The notes: generated by a model not told the origin, from the sequence alone. 64,000 nt of DNA from Prochlorococcus sp. AG-409-L21 (GCA_003215475.1 QCKH01000004.1:1-64000); one strand, 5' to 3'. Positions 39,834 through 48,630 are shown, counted from the first letter of the stretch. Translations and numbers: made by a program.

Positions 39834-39975
39834 AAAATGGAAAAAAATACTTAGAGGTATTTCTATAGAAGATGCGATCAGATGTGAAGGATTTAATGAA
39901 GATTTTAAAGACGGTATATTGTCTGCTAAAGAATTAGAAGAAGAAATCTATCAAATATCACTAAAATACTCTTAA
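39811..39975 (+). CDS. small hypothetical protein (54 aa, MTEEEIYKKWKKILRGISIEDAIRCEGF…)
   Basis: ATG 39811, TAA 39973-39975; overlaps the previous gene end; not in supplied ORF track. Confidence 0.5.
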   Translation: MTEEEIYKKWKKILRGISIEDAIRCEGFNEDFKDGILSAKELEEEIYQISLKYS

Positions 39976-39978
39976 AAG

Positions 39979-40010
39979 TTTGTTTTTAAAAAAAAATATT
40001 TTTATATTTG
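39979..40010 (+). promoter_or_regulatory. Bacteroidota-type promoter candidate (TTTG-N20-TATATTTG)
   Basis: Exact consensus 4 nt before ATG 40015 and upstream of the tRNA pair. Confidence 0.65.
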
Positions 40011-40014
40011 AAAT

Positions 40015-40179
40015 ATGATTAACCTAAATAATATAGAAAAATTTAAATTACTGTATAACGACGCAGTAAATAAAGGTGACGAAATGTTTGTGTTTGAAGG
40101 TAGGGATGTTCTTACTTCATACGCTAAATATGTTATTGAATATTTTAATAGTATAGTAAATGCTCGGGTGGTGGAATAG
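40015..40179 (+). CDS. small ORF (54 aa, MINLNNIEKFKLLYNDAVNKGDEMFVFEGRDVLTSYAKYV…) whose stop lies in tRNA-Leu
   Basis: ATG right after a promoter candidate; stop TAG 40177-40179; not in supplied ORF track. Confidence 0.45.
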   Translation: MINLNNIEKFKLLYNDAVNKGDEMFVFEGRDVLTSYAKYVIEYFNSIVNARVVE

Positions 40180-40245
40180 GTAGACACGCAAGACTTAAAA
40201 TCTTGTTCCCATTTGGGAGTGCGGGTTCGATTCCCGCCCCGAGTA
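40162..40245 (+). tRNA. tRNA-Leu (anticodon TAA)
   Basis: GCTCGGG…CCCGAGT acceptor, class II variable arm TCCC-ATTT-GGGA, GCGGGTTCGATTCCCGC T-arm, anticodon loop CTTAAAA; no encoded CCA. Confidence 0.93.
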
Positions 40246-40251
40246 CATATT

Positions 40252-40325
40252 GGACCGGTAGCTCAGCTGGATAGAGCATCTGCCTTCTAAGCAGACGGTC
40301 GAAGGTTCGAATCCTTCCCGGTTCA
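40252..40325 (+). tRNA. tRNA-Arg (anticodon TCT)
   Basis: GGACCGG…CCGGTTC acceptor, TCTGC-CTTCTAA-GCAGA anticodon arm, GAAGGTTCGAATCCTTC T-arm; no encoded CCA. Confidence 0.95.
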
Positions 40326-40387
40326 CTTTTCTTTACTTTAAAATTACAATTAACTTATAATTTATACTAAAGTCATTATACTTATTA

Positions 40388-40642
40388 ATGGTTATGAATG
40401 AAATCTATCATGTATTACACAATAAAGAAAAAGATTTATGGTATATAGTACCCATTAAACAAGGATTTATGTCCACCATCAATGATCTAATGTATGAAAA
40501 AAAAGAAGTTATATTTATTGGGGATGGTAGAAGTAAAAGAGAACAAGTTGAAGATTTAGTAGAATTGGTGTGTATGGATGATGGATATGGAAAATATTAC
40601 ATTCACATCATTTCAAAATTAATTTTTTCTTACGAAGACTGA
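40388..40642 (+). CDS. hypothetical protein (84 aa)
   Basis: Intact ORF, convergent with the minus-strand gene (13-nt overlap). Confidence 0.6.
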   Translation: MVMNEIYHVLHNKEKDLWYIVPIKQGFMSTINDLMYEKKEVIFIGDGRSKREQVEDLVELVCMDDGYGKYYIHIISKLIFSYED

Positions 40643-41916
40643 GTTTCTTTTTTAATAAAATCCGGATTAGGTGCTACAAATGCTCTCAGTTTAACTTTGT
40701 CCCAATCCTTTAATTCAGTAGGGGATTCTTCATCCCATAATTCATCATCATAATCCTCCGTAGGTTTATCACCCATTTTTAAAATAGACATTGTTCTATG
40801 CCACCCTTCTATTAATTGATAAGTTCCATCAGGATTTTGTAGGATAATAACTGGTTCGTTCATTCCATCGTCTCTCCTCATACTCATTTGTGTATCCATT
40901 CGTTCTTCATCGTTTGGTACGTTATATGCATTTATATTACCGAAGTCTCTTTGTTCAAACGCTCTTACTGTACGTTTATCAAAATCCATTGGGTTTACAT
41001 TTAAAACTTGCAACTTCCACGGACCTTTTAAATAGTTATACCACCACCCATTTCCATCACCTTTAATATAAGGTATTGGATCACCATTATAAGTGTTTAA
41101 AATATCTTTCATCGCTGGACGATGACCTGGTGCTCTCATTAATATGATGTTTCTATAATAATCTTGTAAAACATATTCTGGTGTGTCAGGAAATTCTCTC
41201 CTCATTTTTTCATATATTCTTTTGTGGGGATTATTATCTTTATATATTGGAATACTAGTTACCTCTTCTTCTAACTCCACACCCATTTCATATTTGTTTT
41301 TGTTTGGGTTTGCATCACTAACATTCCAATACTTTAAATCCTCTTCTATTTTAGATAATTGACTTTCAGTAATAATAATTTTTCTTTTAGTAATACTTTC
41401 ATTTAAATTTCGTATTACATTCACATCCATATCAAAAACATCGTCATAATCACCTTGTTCTATGAAATCATCTAAGTGAGTTGTTAATTCTGGATTTACC
41501 ATATTACCATAATCAATTTCCCAATCTAGTGCATCACCTGCATCATCCGAATCAGATGCCACCACACTATTTGTCGCTTCTCTCCAAGAGTTAACATTTT
41601 GGTACATTTTAACTTCATACTCTTTCATTTGGGGTACAACTACTTCATCAATAGATGAAAAGTTACCATCAATAGTATTGTGTAAGTTGTTTTTATATAA
41701 AGAATAAAAATACATCAGTATATCCTTATCTAATGCTAAGTTACCTATTATATCATTATCCATTAAAAGGTACATATCAGTTCTATCACCACTCTGACTA
41801 TTACGATTTTTTATTTTACCACCTAAAGTTCTATATATTTCTCTTAATACCGCAACCTCAAATTTATTGAACGGTTGGGTATCGGTAGTATTTCTTATAA
41901 TATCTTTTAGTTCCAT
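40630..41916 (-). CDS. ParB-like/partition-nuclease-domain protein
   Basis: …NEPVIILQNPDGTYQLIEGWHRTMSILKMG… ParB-type motif; start MELKDIIRN (ATG 41916) preferred; one of two convincing minus-strand genes. Confidence 0.7.
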   Translation of the reverse strand: MELKDIIRNTTDTQPFNKFEVAVLREIYRTLGGKIKNRNSQSGDRTDMYLLMDNDIIGNLALDKDILMYFYSLYKNNLHNTIDGNFSSIDEVVVPQMKEYEVKMYQNVNSWREATNSVVASDSDDAGDALDWEIDYGNMVNPELTTHLDDFIEQGDYDDVFDMDVNVIRNLNESITKRKIIITESQLSKIEEDLKYWNVSDANPNKNKYEMGVELEEEVTSIPIYKDNNPHKRIYEKMRREFPDTPEYVLQDYYRNIILMRAPGHRPAMKDILNTYNGDPIPYIKGDGNGWWYNYLKGPWKLQVLNVNPMDFDKRTVRAFEQRDFGNINAYNVPNDEERMDTQMSMRRDDGMNEPVIILQNPDGTYQLIEGWHRTMSILKMGDKPTEDYDDELWDEESPTELKDWDKVKLRAFVAPNPDFIKKETQSS

Positions 41917-41947
41917 TTGTTTTTTTAAAAAAAAATGCTTATCTTTG
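41916..41947 (+). promoter_or_regulatory. Bacteroidota-type promoter candidate (TTTG-N20-TATCTTTG)
   Basis: Exact consensus 11 nt before ATG 41959. Confidence 0.6.
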
Positions 41948-41958
41948 TAATAATAAAT

Positions 41959-42864
41959 ATGCATAAAATGGAGATTATTAAAGAATTATCCGTATTCAAC
42001 AATATAAAATATTATGATGAACCTCATACGTACTATATTGATGGAGAGAAAACAATATCCTGTACTGGTTTCATTCATAAGTTTGAAGAAGACTTTGAAT
42101 CTAATGTAGATAAACCAGATAAGTGGGCGGAAAAACAAGGACATTTTTATAAGGCGAAAAGTATGGCAGATAAGTTTGCACATAAACAGAATTTTTATCC
42201 AATGGAAGATGACCCATATGAGAGACCAGATTATTCAAATCCTAAACCACCGGAAGAATGTACCAGTGAAGAAGACATCAAAAAACTATGGAAATATAAA
42301 AACAATCATGCTACTTTTGAGGGTACAACTCTTCACGACTATATTGAGAATTATTTAAATAATAAAATAATGCCTTATCCCACTAAAAGTCCTGAAGGTT
42401 TAGACTTTAGTGAGATAGAAGAAACATATAAAATTATGGAAGGTTATTTTCATAATTTCTATAATGATACAGTAGCTAAAGGTAAGTTAGTACCAATTAA
42501 ATCAGAGTTAGTGGTTGGTGATAAAGACTATATGTTATGTGGGATGGTAGATCAGTTATTTTGGAATGAGAGGTATGGTACTTTAGAAATATGGGATTGG
42601 AAAACCAATACTCGCTTAAATATGAAAGATGATTATGGAAATAAAATGAAAGATTGTTTATGGATGTTAGATAAGTGTGAATTTAACACATATTCATTAC
42701 AACTTAATATCTATAAAAAAATTATAGAAAAAAATACTAATTTAAAAGTTGGTAGATGTAACTTAGTTTGGTTTAATGAAAACAACCCAAATTATAAAGT
42801 CATTAAATGTGCGGATTACAGTGAACACGTGGATAATATGTTATCTACTTTGATTCCTGCCTAA
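41959..42864 (+). CDS. PD-(D/E)XK superfamily nuclease (RecB/Cas4-like)
   Basis: GMVDQLFWNERYGTLEIWDWKTN … YSLQLNIYKKIIE motif set. Confidence 0.8.
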   Translation: MHKMEIIKELSVFNNIKYYDEPHTYYIDGEKTISCTGFIHKFEEDFESNVDKPDKWAEKQGHFYKAKSMADKFAHKQNFYPMEDDPYERPDYSNPKPPEECTSEEDIKKLWKYKNNHATFEGTTLHDYIENYLNNKIMPYPTKSPEGLDFSEIEETYKIMEGYFHNFYNDTVAKGKLVPIKSELVVGDKDYMLCGMVDQLFWNERYGTLEIWDWKTNTRLNMKDDYGNKMKDCLWMLDKCEFNTYSLQLNIYKKIIEKNTNLKVGRCNLVWFNENNPNYKVIKCADYSEHVDNMLSTLIPA

Positions 42865-42868
42865 TCGC

Positions 42869-42900
42869 GTTGTCTTTTTAATAAAAAATCCTTATATTTA
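42869..42900 (+). promoter_or_regulatory. promoter candidate (GTTG-N20-TATATTTA)
   Basis: Same spacing; 4 nt before ATG 42905. Confidence 0.5.
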
Positions 42901-42904
42901 AGAT

Positions 42905-43723
42905 ATGATAAAAAAATTATTTCACATTGCAGATTTACATTTTAGGACTTATAATAGACATAGTGAATGTAGAGAAGTCTGTAATAAATTCCTGAATGAA
43001 GTAAAATTCTATATGGAAGATAAAAACTTATCTTTTGAAGAATGTAGAATAGTAATTGCAGGAGATATAGTTCATCAGAAGATTACTATATCAAATGAAT
43101 TAACAATGTTAGTTTCGTGGTTTCTTAATAAATGTAGTGAATTGTGTCCCGTAGTATTAATTGCAGGTAATCATGATTTATTGGAAAATAATAAAGATAG
43201 ATTAGATTCACTTACACCCATAATAGAGATAATGAATAATCCTTACGTAAGTTATTTAACTGAGAGTAAATGTTATTTAGACGAAAATATTGTTTGGTGT
43301 TGTTACTCCATCTTTGAAGAAAATGCAAGACCAGATATAGATGCCTGTCGTAAAGAGTATGGTGACGATAAAAAATATATAGGGTTGTTTCATGCACCAG
43401 TTAATGGGGCAATCACTTCAGTAGGATTTGAATTTGAAGAATCAGTAGAATTACAACAATTTGAAGGGTGTGATGCGGTTATTATGGGAGATATACATCA
43501 TAGGCAAAATTTTGTACATAAAGGTATAAATATCACATATAGTGGTAGCTTCATCCAACAAGATTTTGGTGAAAGAGTTTCAGAACATGGATATCTTATT
43601 TGGGATGTAGAACACTTAGATTATACCGAACATGATATTGATACGGAATATGGTTACTATGTATTCAAAATAAATTCTTTAGAAGATTTAGATATCGGTA
43701 AAGAATATCTAACTAATTCTTAA
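42905..43723 (+). CDS. SbcD/gp47-like recombination endonuclease subunit
   Basis: Calcineurin-like phosphoesterase motifs: IADLHFRTYNR, VIAGDIVH, IAGNHDLLENN, IMGDIHHRQ, YSGSFIQQDFGE. Confidence 0.88.
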   Translation: MIKKLFHIADLHFRTYNRHSECREVCNKFLNEVKFYMEDKNLSFEECRIVIAGDIVHQKITISNELTMLVSWFLNKCSELCPVVLIAGNHDLLENNKDRLDSLTPIIEIMNNPYVSYLTESKCYLDENIVWCCYSIFEENARPDIDACRKEYGDDKKYIGLFHAPVNGAITSVGFEFEESVELQQFEGCDAVIMGDIHHRQNFVHKGINITYSGSFIQQDFGERVSEHGYLIWDVEHLDYTEHDIDTEYGYYVFKINSLEDLDIGKEYLTNS

Positions 43724-44385
43724 TGAGAGTCCCAAAAAAAATAAGAGACGAGATTAAAAAATTTTGTGAATTAAACAGTATTGATGATATTGATAAGTTC
43801 ATCGTAAAAAACATTGAAACCGGATTTAATATTGAAAAGTATGGTAACGCACCTTTTATACAAGAAGTGGTGGTAGAAAAAGAAGTAGTTAAAGAAGTAG
43901 TTAAAGAAGTACCGGTAGAGGTGGAGGTAATTAAAGTTGAAGAAAAAATAGTCGAGAGGGAAATACCAATAGAAAAAGAAGTAATTAAAGAGATTACTGT
44001 AGAAAAAGAAGTGTATATTACTGATAATAAAGAGGTAGAAAAATTAGCATCTAAAATTATAGATTTAGAAGAAAAAATATTAAAAGAGAAAAAAAATAAT
44101 ACTTCTTTGCAAAATAAATTAAACAAAATAGAAAAAACTTATACAATAAAAGAGACAGAAAATTTAAACAAAGAGGAATCTATTAGTAAATTAAATATTG
44201 AGATTAAGAAAAAGGATAAAAAAATAAAAGAATTAAAAAATGAAGTGGTTGATTTAGAAAAAGAAATTACGGATTTAAAAAATAAAGGTTTGGGTAATAA
44301 AGGTAGACCTATTAGAGACATTTATGATGAAGAACCTTTTAGTAAAGGTGGACATTGGGGATCTAATCTTAAAGATAAAAAATAA
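43723..44385 (+). CDS. coiled-coil protein with VEKEV/VKEV repeats between gp47 and gp46
   Basis: TAATG coupling to gp47; repeat VEKEVVKEVVKEVPVEVEV…VEREIPIEKEVIKEITVEKEV then long coiled coil. Confidence 0.8.
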   Translation: MRVPKKIRDEIKKFCELNSIDDIDKFIVKNIETGFNIEKYGNAPFIQEVVVEKEVVKEVVKEVPVEVEVIKVEEKIVEREIPIEKEVIKEITVEKEVYITDNKEVEKLASKIIDLEEKILKEKKNNTSLQNKLNKIEKTYTIKETENLNKEESISKLNIEIKKKDKKIKELKNEVVDLEKEITDLKNKGLGNKGRPIRDIYDEEPFSKGGHWGSNLKDKK

Positions 44386-44390
44386 TAAAT

Positions 44391-46772
44391 ATGGAAAATC
44401 AATTTGAAGTGGTTAGAACAAAAAAAATAGTAGAAGTTCCGAGTAACGCACAAATAAGGGTAGATTGGCAAGATTACCCTGAAAATAGAACATTAGAAAC
44501 GATCAATAGAGTTAAAACTTATTTTTCGGATAAGTATGGTTTACCTAAATCATCCATCAAAATTAATTTTATACCGATTTTAAAAAATAGTGTGGGTAAA
44601 GTAGTAGACATCACCGATGGATTGATAGATAATATAATGGACACCGCATATCAAAGAAAATTATTTACTCAGTGGTTAGAAATAAATGGAGTTGATATAG
44701 ATTTTGATCGGTTATGTAGATTAGACGAAAAAGTTAATGATGTATTAGTAAATTTAGGAGAAGAAGATATAAGATATAGGAGATGGAGTATAAATAGGTT
44801 ATGGATTGATAATTTTTTATCTTTTGGTGGTGATAACATAGTGGATTATAATAATCTTAAAGGGTTAACTATAGTGAATTCATTACCAGCCAATCAAGGT
44901 GGTAAAACAATTTTTAGTATTGATTCTTTACTATTCTTATTTTTTGGTAAGACAACTAAAACTGATACTGCCGCTGAAATATTTAATACATTTACTGATA
45001 AAAACGAAGTGGTAGTGGGAGGCGAAATCAATATTGATGGTGAAGAATATATTATTGAACGTAAATTATTTAGGAAAAAAACTAAAACAGGTAATTATAA
45101 AACATCTTCTGAATTAAATTTCTATAGAGTTTTATCAGATGGTAGTCACGAAAATTTAGAGGGTGAACAACGAAGAGAAACTGATAAATTAATTAGTGAA
45201 ACTATAGGTACGTTTGATGATTTTATGTTAACTATTGTTGCAACTGCAAAAAATTTAGAAGATTTATTAGAAACCAAACCAACACAAAGAGGAAGGTTGT
45301 TAACTAAATTTATTGGTTTAGAAATTATTGAGAAAAAAGAAGAAATTAATAAGGGTTTAATGTCTGATTTCAAAAGTAAAATGAAATCAAATATTCATAA
45401 TACTAAAGAATTAGAATTTGAAATTGATGATAATTTAGACAAAATAAAAGAAAATAAAAATACAATAAAAGAAAATAATAATAAATTATTAAAAATAGAT
45501 GAAGAGATCGCTGAAGCCAATAATAAAAAAGAAGTGTTATTATCAGAAAAATATGTTATTGATGATGAAGTAAGTAGTGTAAACCCTAAAACTTTAAAGG
45601 ACGAAATAGGTTCATTAACAGAAGAGGGTGTAACTAAGAAAAAATCTTTAGATAAGATAGTAAAAGATATTAGTAAGATAGGTAAGGTGGAGTATGATGA
45701 AGATACTCATGAAGAATTGAGACTGGAAGAAAAAGATTTATTGTTGAGAGAAAGTAAAGAGGAGAGTAATAAAGAAAGAAAAGAGTTATTAATTAAGAAT
45801 TTAGAAGAGGGTGAAACATGTCCTACATGTAAAAGAGCGTTAGATGATGTAGATCATAGTAAAGAGATAAAAGCGGAAAAGGAAAATTTAAAAACCATCA
45901 AAGGTTTAATAAAAGAAATACAAAAAGATTTAGGGATAACAATTAAGTCTTTAGATAAACAAAACAACCTAAAAAATATTTCTGATGAAAAAGATAAATT
46001 AGAACTAAGTAGAGATAGATTAGAAGTAGAGATAGAAGGTTTAAGGGTAGATTTAAAAGAAAAAATGAATCTACAAAAGAACTATGAACGTAATATTGAG
46101 TATATTGAAAAGAATAGAAACTTAGAAAGTAAAATATTGGGGTACAATCAACTCTTAGAGAAGTTAAATAAAAAAAGAGATAGTGTTAGAAATGAAATAC
46201 AAGACTTAAAAAATGATAATAAAGTTAAAAAAGAAATAAACACCAAAAACAAACTATTAATTCAACAAATATTGAGAGAAGAGGAAGTATTAAAAATATT
46301 TGAAATATATAATAGGATGATTGGTAAAAACGGTATATCTAAGTTGGTTTTATCTTCAGTAATACCTATTATAAATTATGAGTTAGATAGGTTATTAGAT
46401 GAAGTATGTGATTTTCAAATACAATTAGAGATTAATGATAAAAATGAAGTAGATTTTAATATAGTTAAAAAAGACGTAACCAAAAAGTTAAAATCAGGAT
46501 CAGGATTAGAAACAACGTTAGCATCTTTAGCACTTAGATGTGTATTAGGTAGAATTTCTACGCTACCAAAACCAAATATTATCGTCTTTGATGAGGTGTT
46601 AGGTAAAGTTGCGAATATAAATTTAGATTATGTTAAAATATTTTTTGATAAGATAAAAAAGATGTATGAGGTGATTTTACTCATAACACATAACCCTATC
46701 ACGCAAGATTGGGGTGACAAAATTATCACTATTGAAAAAAATAATGACGTTTCGTCATTGCAAATCAAATAA
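44391..46772 (+). CDS. SbcC/gp46-like recombination ATPase subunit
   Basis: Walker A-like LPANQGGKTIFSIDSLLFLFFGKTTKT, CPTCKRAL zinc-hook, LASLALRCVLGRISTLPKPNIIVFDEVLGKV. Confidence 0.88.
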   Translation: MENQFEVVRTKKIVEVPSNAQIRVDWQDYPENRTLETINRVKTYFSDKYGLPKSSIKINFIPILKNSVGKVVDITDGLIDNIMDTAYQRKLFTQWLEINGVDIDFDRLCRLDEKVNDVLVNLGEEDIRYRRWSINRLWIDNFLSFGGDNIVDYNNLKGLTIVNSLPANQGGKTIFSIDSLLFLFFGKTTKTDTAAEIFNTFTDKNEVVVGGEINIDGEEYIIERKLFRKKTKTGNYKTSSELNFYRVLSDGSHENLEGEQRRETDKLISETIGTFDDFMLTIVATAKNLEDLLETKPTQRGRLLTKFIGLEIIEKKEEINKGLMSDFKSKMKSNIHNTKELEFEIDDNLDKIKENKNTIKENNNKLLKIDEEIAEANNKKEVLLSEKYVIDDEVSSVNPKTLKDEIGSLTEEGVTKKKSLDKIVKDISKIGKVEYDEDTHEELRLEEKDLLLRESKEESNKERKELLIKNLEEGETCPTCKRALDDVDHSKEIKAEKENLKTIKGLIKEIQKDLGITIKSLDKQNNLKNISDEKDKLELSRDRLEVEIEGLRVDLKEKMNLQKNYERNIEYIEKNRNLESKILGYNQLLEKLNKKRDSVRNEIQDLKNDNKVKKEINTKNKLLIQQILREEEVLKIFEIYNRMIGKNGISKLVLSSVIPIINYELDRLLDEVCDFQIQLEINDKNEVDFNIVKKDVTKKLKSGSGLETTLASLALRCVLGRISTLPKPNIIVFDEVLGKVANINLDYVKIFFDKIKKMYEVILLITHNPITQDWGDKIITIEKNNDVSSLQIK

Positions 46773-46787
46773 TTTGCCGTATATTTG
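46757..46787 (+). promoter_or_regulatory. promoter candidate (ATTG-N19-TATATTTG)
   Basis: -7 element exact; upstream of ORF 46847. Confidence 0.45.
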
Positions 46788-46818
46788 TAAAAATTGGGTA
46801 ATGGTACTTAATTTGTTA

Positions 46819-46827
46819 ATATTTATA
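46819..46827 (+). promoter_or_regulatory. late-promoter-like motif ATATTTATA
   Basis: Exact motif, 19 nt before ATG 46847. Confidence 0.45.
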
Positions 46828-46846
46828 AAAAGGAAATAGTTTTAAT

Positions 46847-47350
46847 ATGGGAGAAAGTATAATACTAAAAAATTATTGTCTAATAGGTTTAGATGAAATA
46901 ACAGAAATCCAACAAGATTTAGAATATATATCGGAGAGTGTAGTTAATTATGCCACAGGTGATAGTTTAATTATTGCAACATTTAAATCTTCTTTAAACA
47001 TCATAGAGTTGGAAGATTTTTTAAATACACACCAAAGAGCTTATATTGTGTTTGAAATGTTACCCGCCACATATTCAGCTAATTTAATGTTAGAAAAGTT
47101 TCAAAAGGCGTTATTTGGTGGTAAAATAGATAATACTGAATTCTTACCTTTATTTCAGGTAAGAAATAATATGGAAGGTGTTTTAGGACAAATGTTAGAG
47201 GAGGAACGTTTTGATAAAAGAAATATACAAGACATCCAACCCATAAAACCTACGATGGATGAATTATTAGACAAAATTGGGAAGGTAGGTTTAGAAAATT
47301 TAAGTAGAATAGAAAAAGAATATTTAAAAGAATACTCAAATCAACAATAA
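46847..47350 (+). CDS. hypothetical protein (167 aa) upstream of sigma factor
   Basis: Intact ORF; C-terminal MDELLDKIGKVGLENLSRIEKEYLKEYS module. Confidence 0.75.
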   Translation: MGESIILKNYCLIGLDEITEIQQDLEYISESVVNYATGDSLIIATFKSSLNIIELEDFLNTHQRAYIVFEMLPATYSANLMLEKFQKALFGGKIDNTEFLPLFQVRNNMEGVLGQMLEEERFDKRNIQDIQPIKPTMDELLDKIGKVGLENLSRIEKEYLKEYSNQQ

Positions 47351-47360
47351 AAAAAACAAC

Positions 47361-48194
47361 ATGAATAAGAAATTTATAAATACTAAAGAAGATTCTATGT
47401 CCATTTACTTAAAGGATGTAAGAAAAAGTGAACAAATAACACCACAACAAGAAGTAGAAATCGCTAAAAGAATATCAGAAGGGGATGAGAGTGCAATTGA
47501 AGAATTGGTTATGGCTAATTTAAGATTCGTTATAGCAATAGCAAAAGATTATCAAAATCAAGGGTTACCATTGGCAGATTTAATATCTGAAGGTAACTAT
47601 GGGTTGATTACTGCAGCTAAGAGATTTGACTATACTAAAGGTTTTAAATTCATTTCTTATGCGGTTTGGTGGATAAAACAATCTATTTTACAATCATTAA
47701 ATGATAATTCTAGGATGGTTAGAATACCGGCTAATATGATTAATAAACTATCTAAAATAAAAAAAGAAATTGAGGCATTTGAGAAGGAATTTCAGAGACC
47801 ACCTTCTCCCAATGAAGTAGAGTATATTTCTATACCCACATGTAGTTCTTTGAATAACACAATAAATGAAGATGGTGATGAATTAGGTTCACTAATTAGA
47901 GATAACACCTTTGCTAGTCCTGATAAAGTGATTGACCCAAACGACACTTTAAACGGACAGTTAATGAATGTAATGTCTATATTAAGTTATAGAGAAAGAG
48001 AAATAATTAATTGTTATTTTGGTATATTTGGTAGTCCTATGACATTAGAAGCTATAGGCGAAGAATTAGAATTAACTAAAGAGAGAATTAGACAGATTAA
48101 AGAATCTGCAATTAGAAAAATAAGGCATAATGTGGGAGATTTATTAGATTATGTTTTAGAAGAAGAACAAGAAAGTGGTATAAAAATCACTTAA
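47361..48194 (+). CDS. primary-type (RpoD/SigA-like) sigma-70 factor
   Basis: SIYLKDVRKSEQITPQQEVEIAKRISEGDESAIEELVMANLRFVIAIAKDYQNQGLPLADLISEGNYGLITAAKRFDYTKGFKFISYAVWWIKQSI…; region 4 MTLEAIGEELELTKERIRQIKESAIRKIRH. Confidence 0.93.
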   Translation: MNKKFINTKEDSMSIYLKDVRKSEQITPQQEVEIAKRISEGDESAIEELVMANLRFVIAIAKDYQNQGLPLADLISEGNYGLITAAKRFDYTKGFKFISYAVWWIKQSILQSLNDNSRMVRIPANMINKLSKIKKEIEAFEKEFQRPPSPNEVEYISIPTCSSLNNTINEDGDELGSLIRDNTFASPDKVIDPNDTLNGQLMNVMSILSYREREIINCYFGIFGSPMTLEAIGEELELTKERIRQIKESAIRKIRHNVGDLLDYVLEEEQESGIKIT

Positions 48195-48215
48195 TATTAG
48201 AAAAAAAATACATTT

Positions 48216-48240
48216 AAGGGGGTTTTTACCCCCTTTTTTT
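48216..48240 (+). terminator. rho-independent terminator
   Basis: AAGGGGG-TTTTTA-CCCCCTT followed by T-tract. Confidence 0.9.
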
Positions 48241-48279
48241 ATACACTTTTTTGTGTTTTGGTATTATTTATTATTAACG

Positions 48280-48288
48280 ATATTTATA
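48280..48288 (+). promoter_or_regulatory. late-promoter-like motif ATATTTATA
   Basis: Exact motif between terminator and ORF 48316. Confidence 0.5.
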
Positions 48289-48315
48289 TAATATAAAAGT
48301 TAAAAAAAATAAGTT

Positions 48316-48618
48316 ATGAATCAAATATTAAATTTTATTGACAAATGGGGTGTAAGAATTACCTTTTTATTAACATTAGTAATATTCTTAAAGACTTGTG
48401 GTACTAACACTAAAATAGAAAAGGTGCAAAAACAAGTTACCCAACAAACTAATAAATTAGATAGTACAATAGTGGAGATTAATAATAAAACTATTACTAC
48501 TGAGGAATTAATTACACTAATTAAAGAAACCCCAAATTGGAAAACTTTAGAATTAGAAGAGTTATCAGATAAAAATAGAATTCCTATTAATAAATTAAAA
48601 AACGATAACGAAAAGTAA
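48316..48618 (+). CDS. small membrane-anchored protein (100 aa)
   Basis: N-terminal hydrophobic segment WGVRITFLLTLVIFLKTCG then coiled-coil-like region. Confidence 0.7.
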   Translation: MNQILNFIDKWGVRITFLLTLVIFLKTCGTNTKIEKVQKQVTQQTNKLDSTIVEINNKTITTEELITLIKETPNWKTLELEELSDKNRIPINKLKNDNEK

Positions 48619-48630
48619 AATAAATCTATT

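Noticed and set aside
42176-42358. ORF nested in the PD-(D/E)XK nuclease gene
   Set aside because: Fully contained in a supported gene; no independent evidence
43861-44035. Short tandem-like DNA repeats (GAAGTAGTTAAAGAAGTAGTTAAAGAAGTA…) considered as a repeat array or CRISPR
   Set aside because: Imperfect and codon-phased; explained by the VKEV protein repeat
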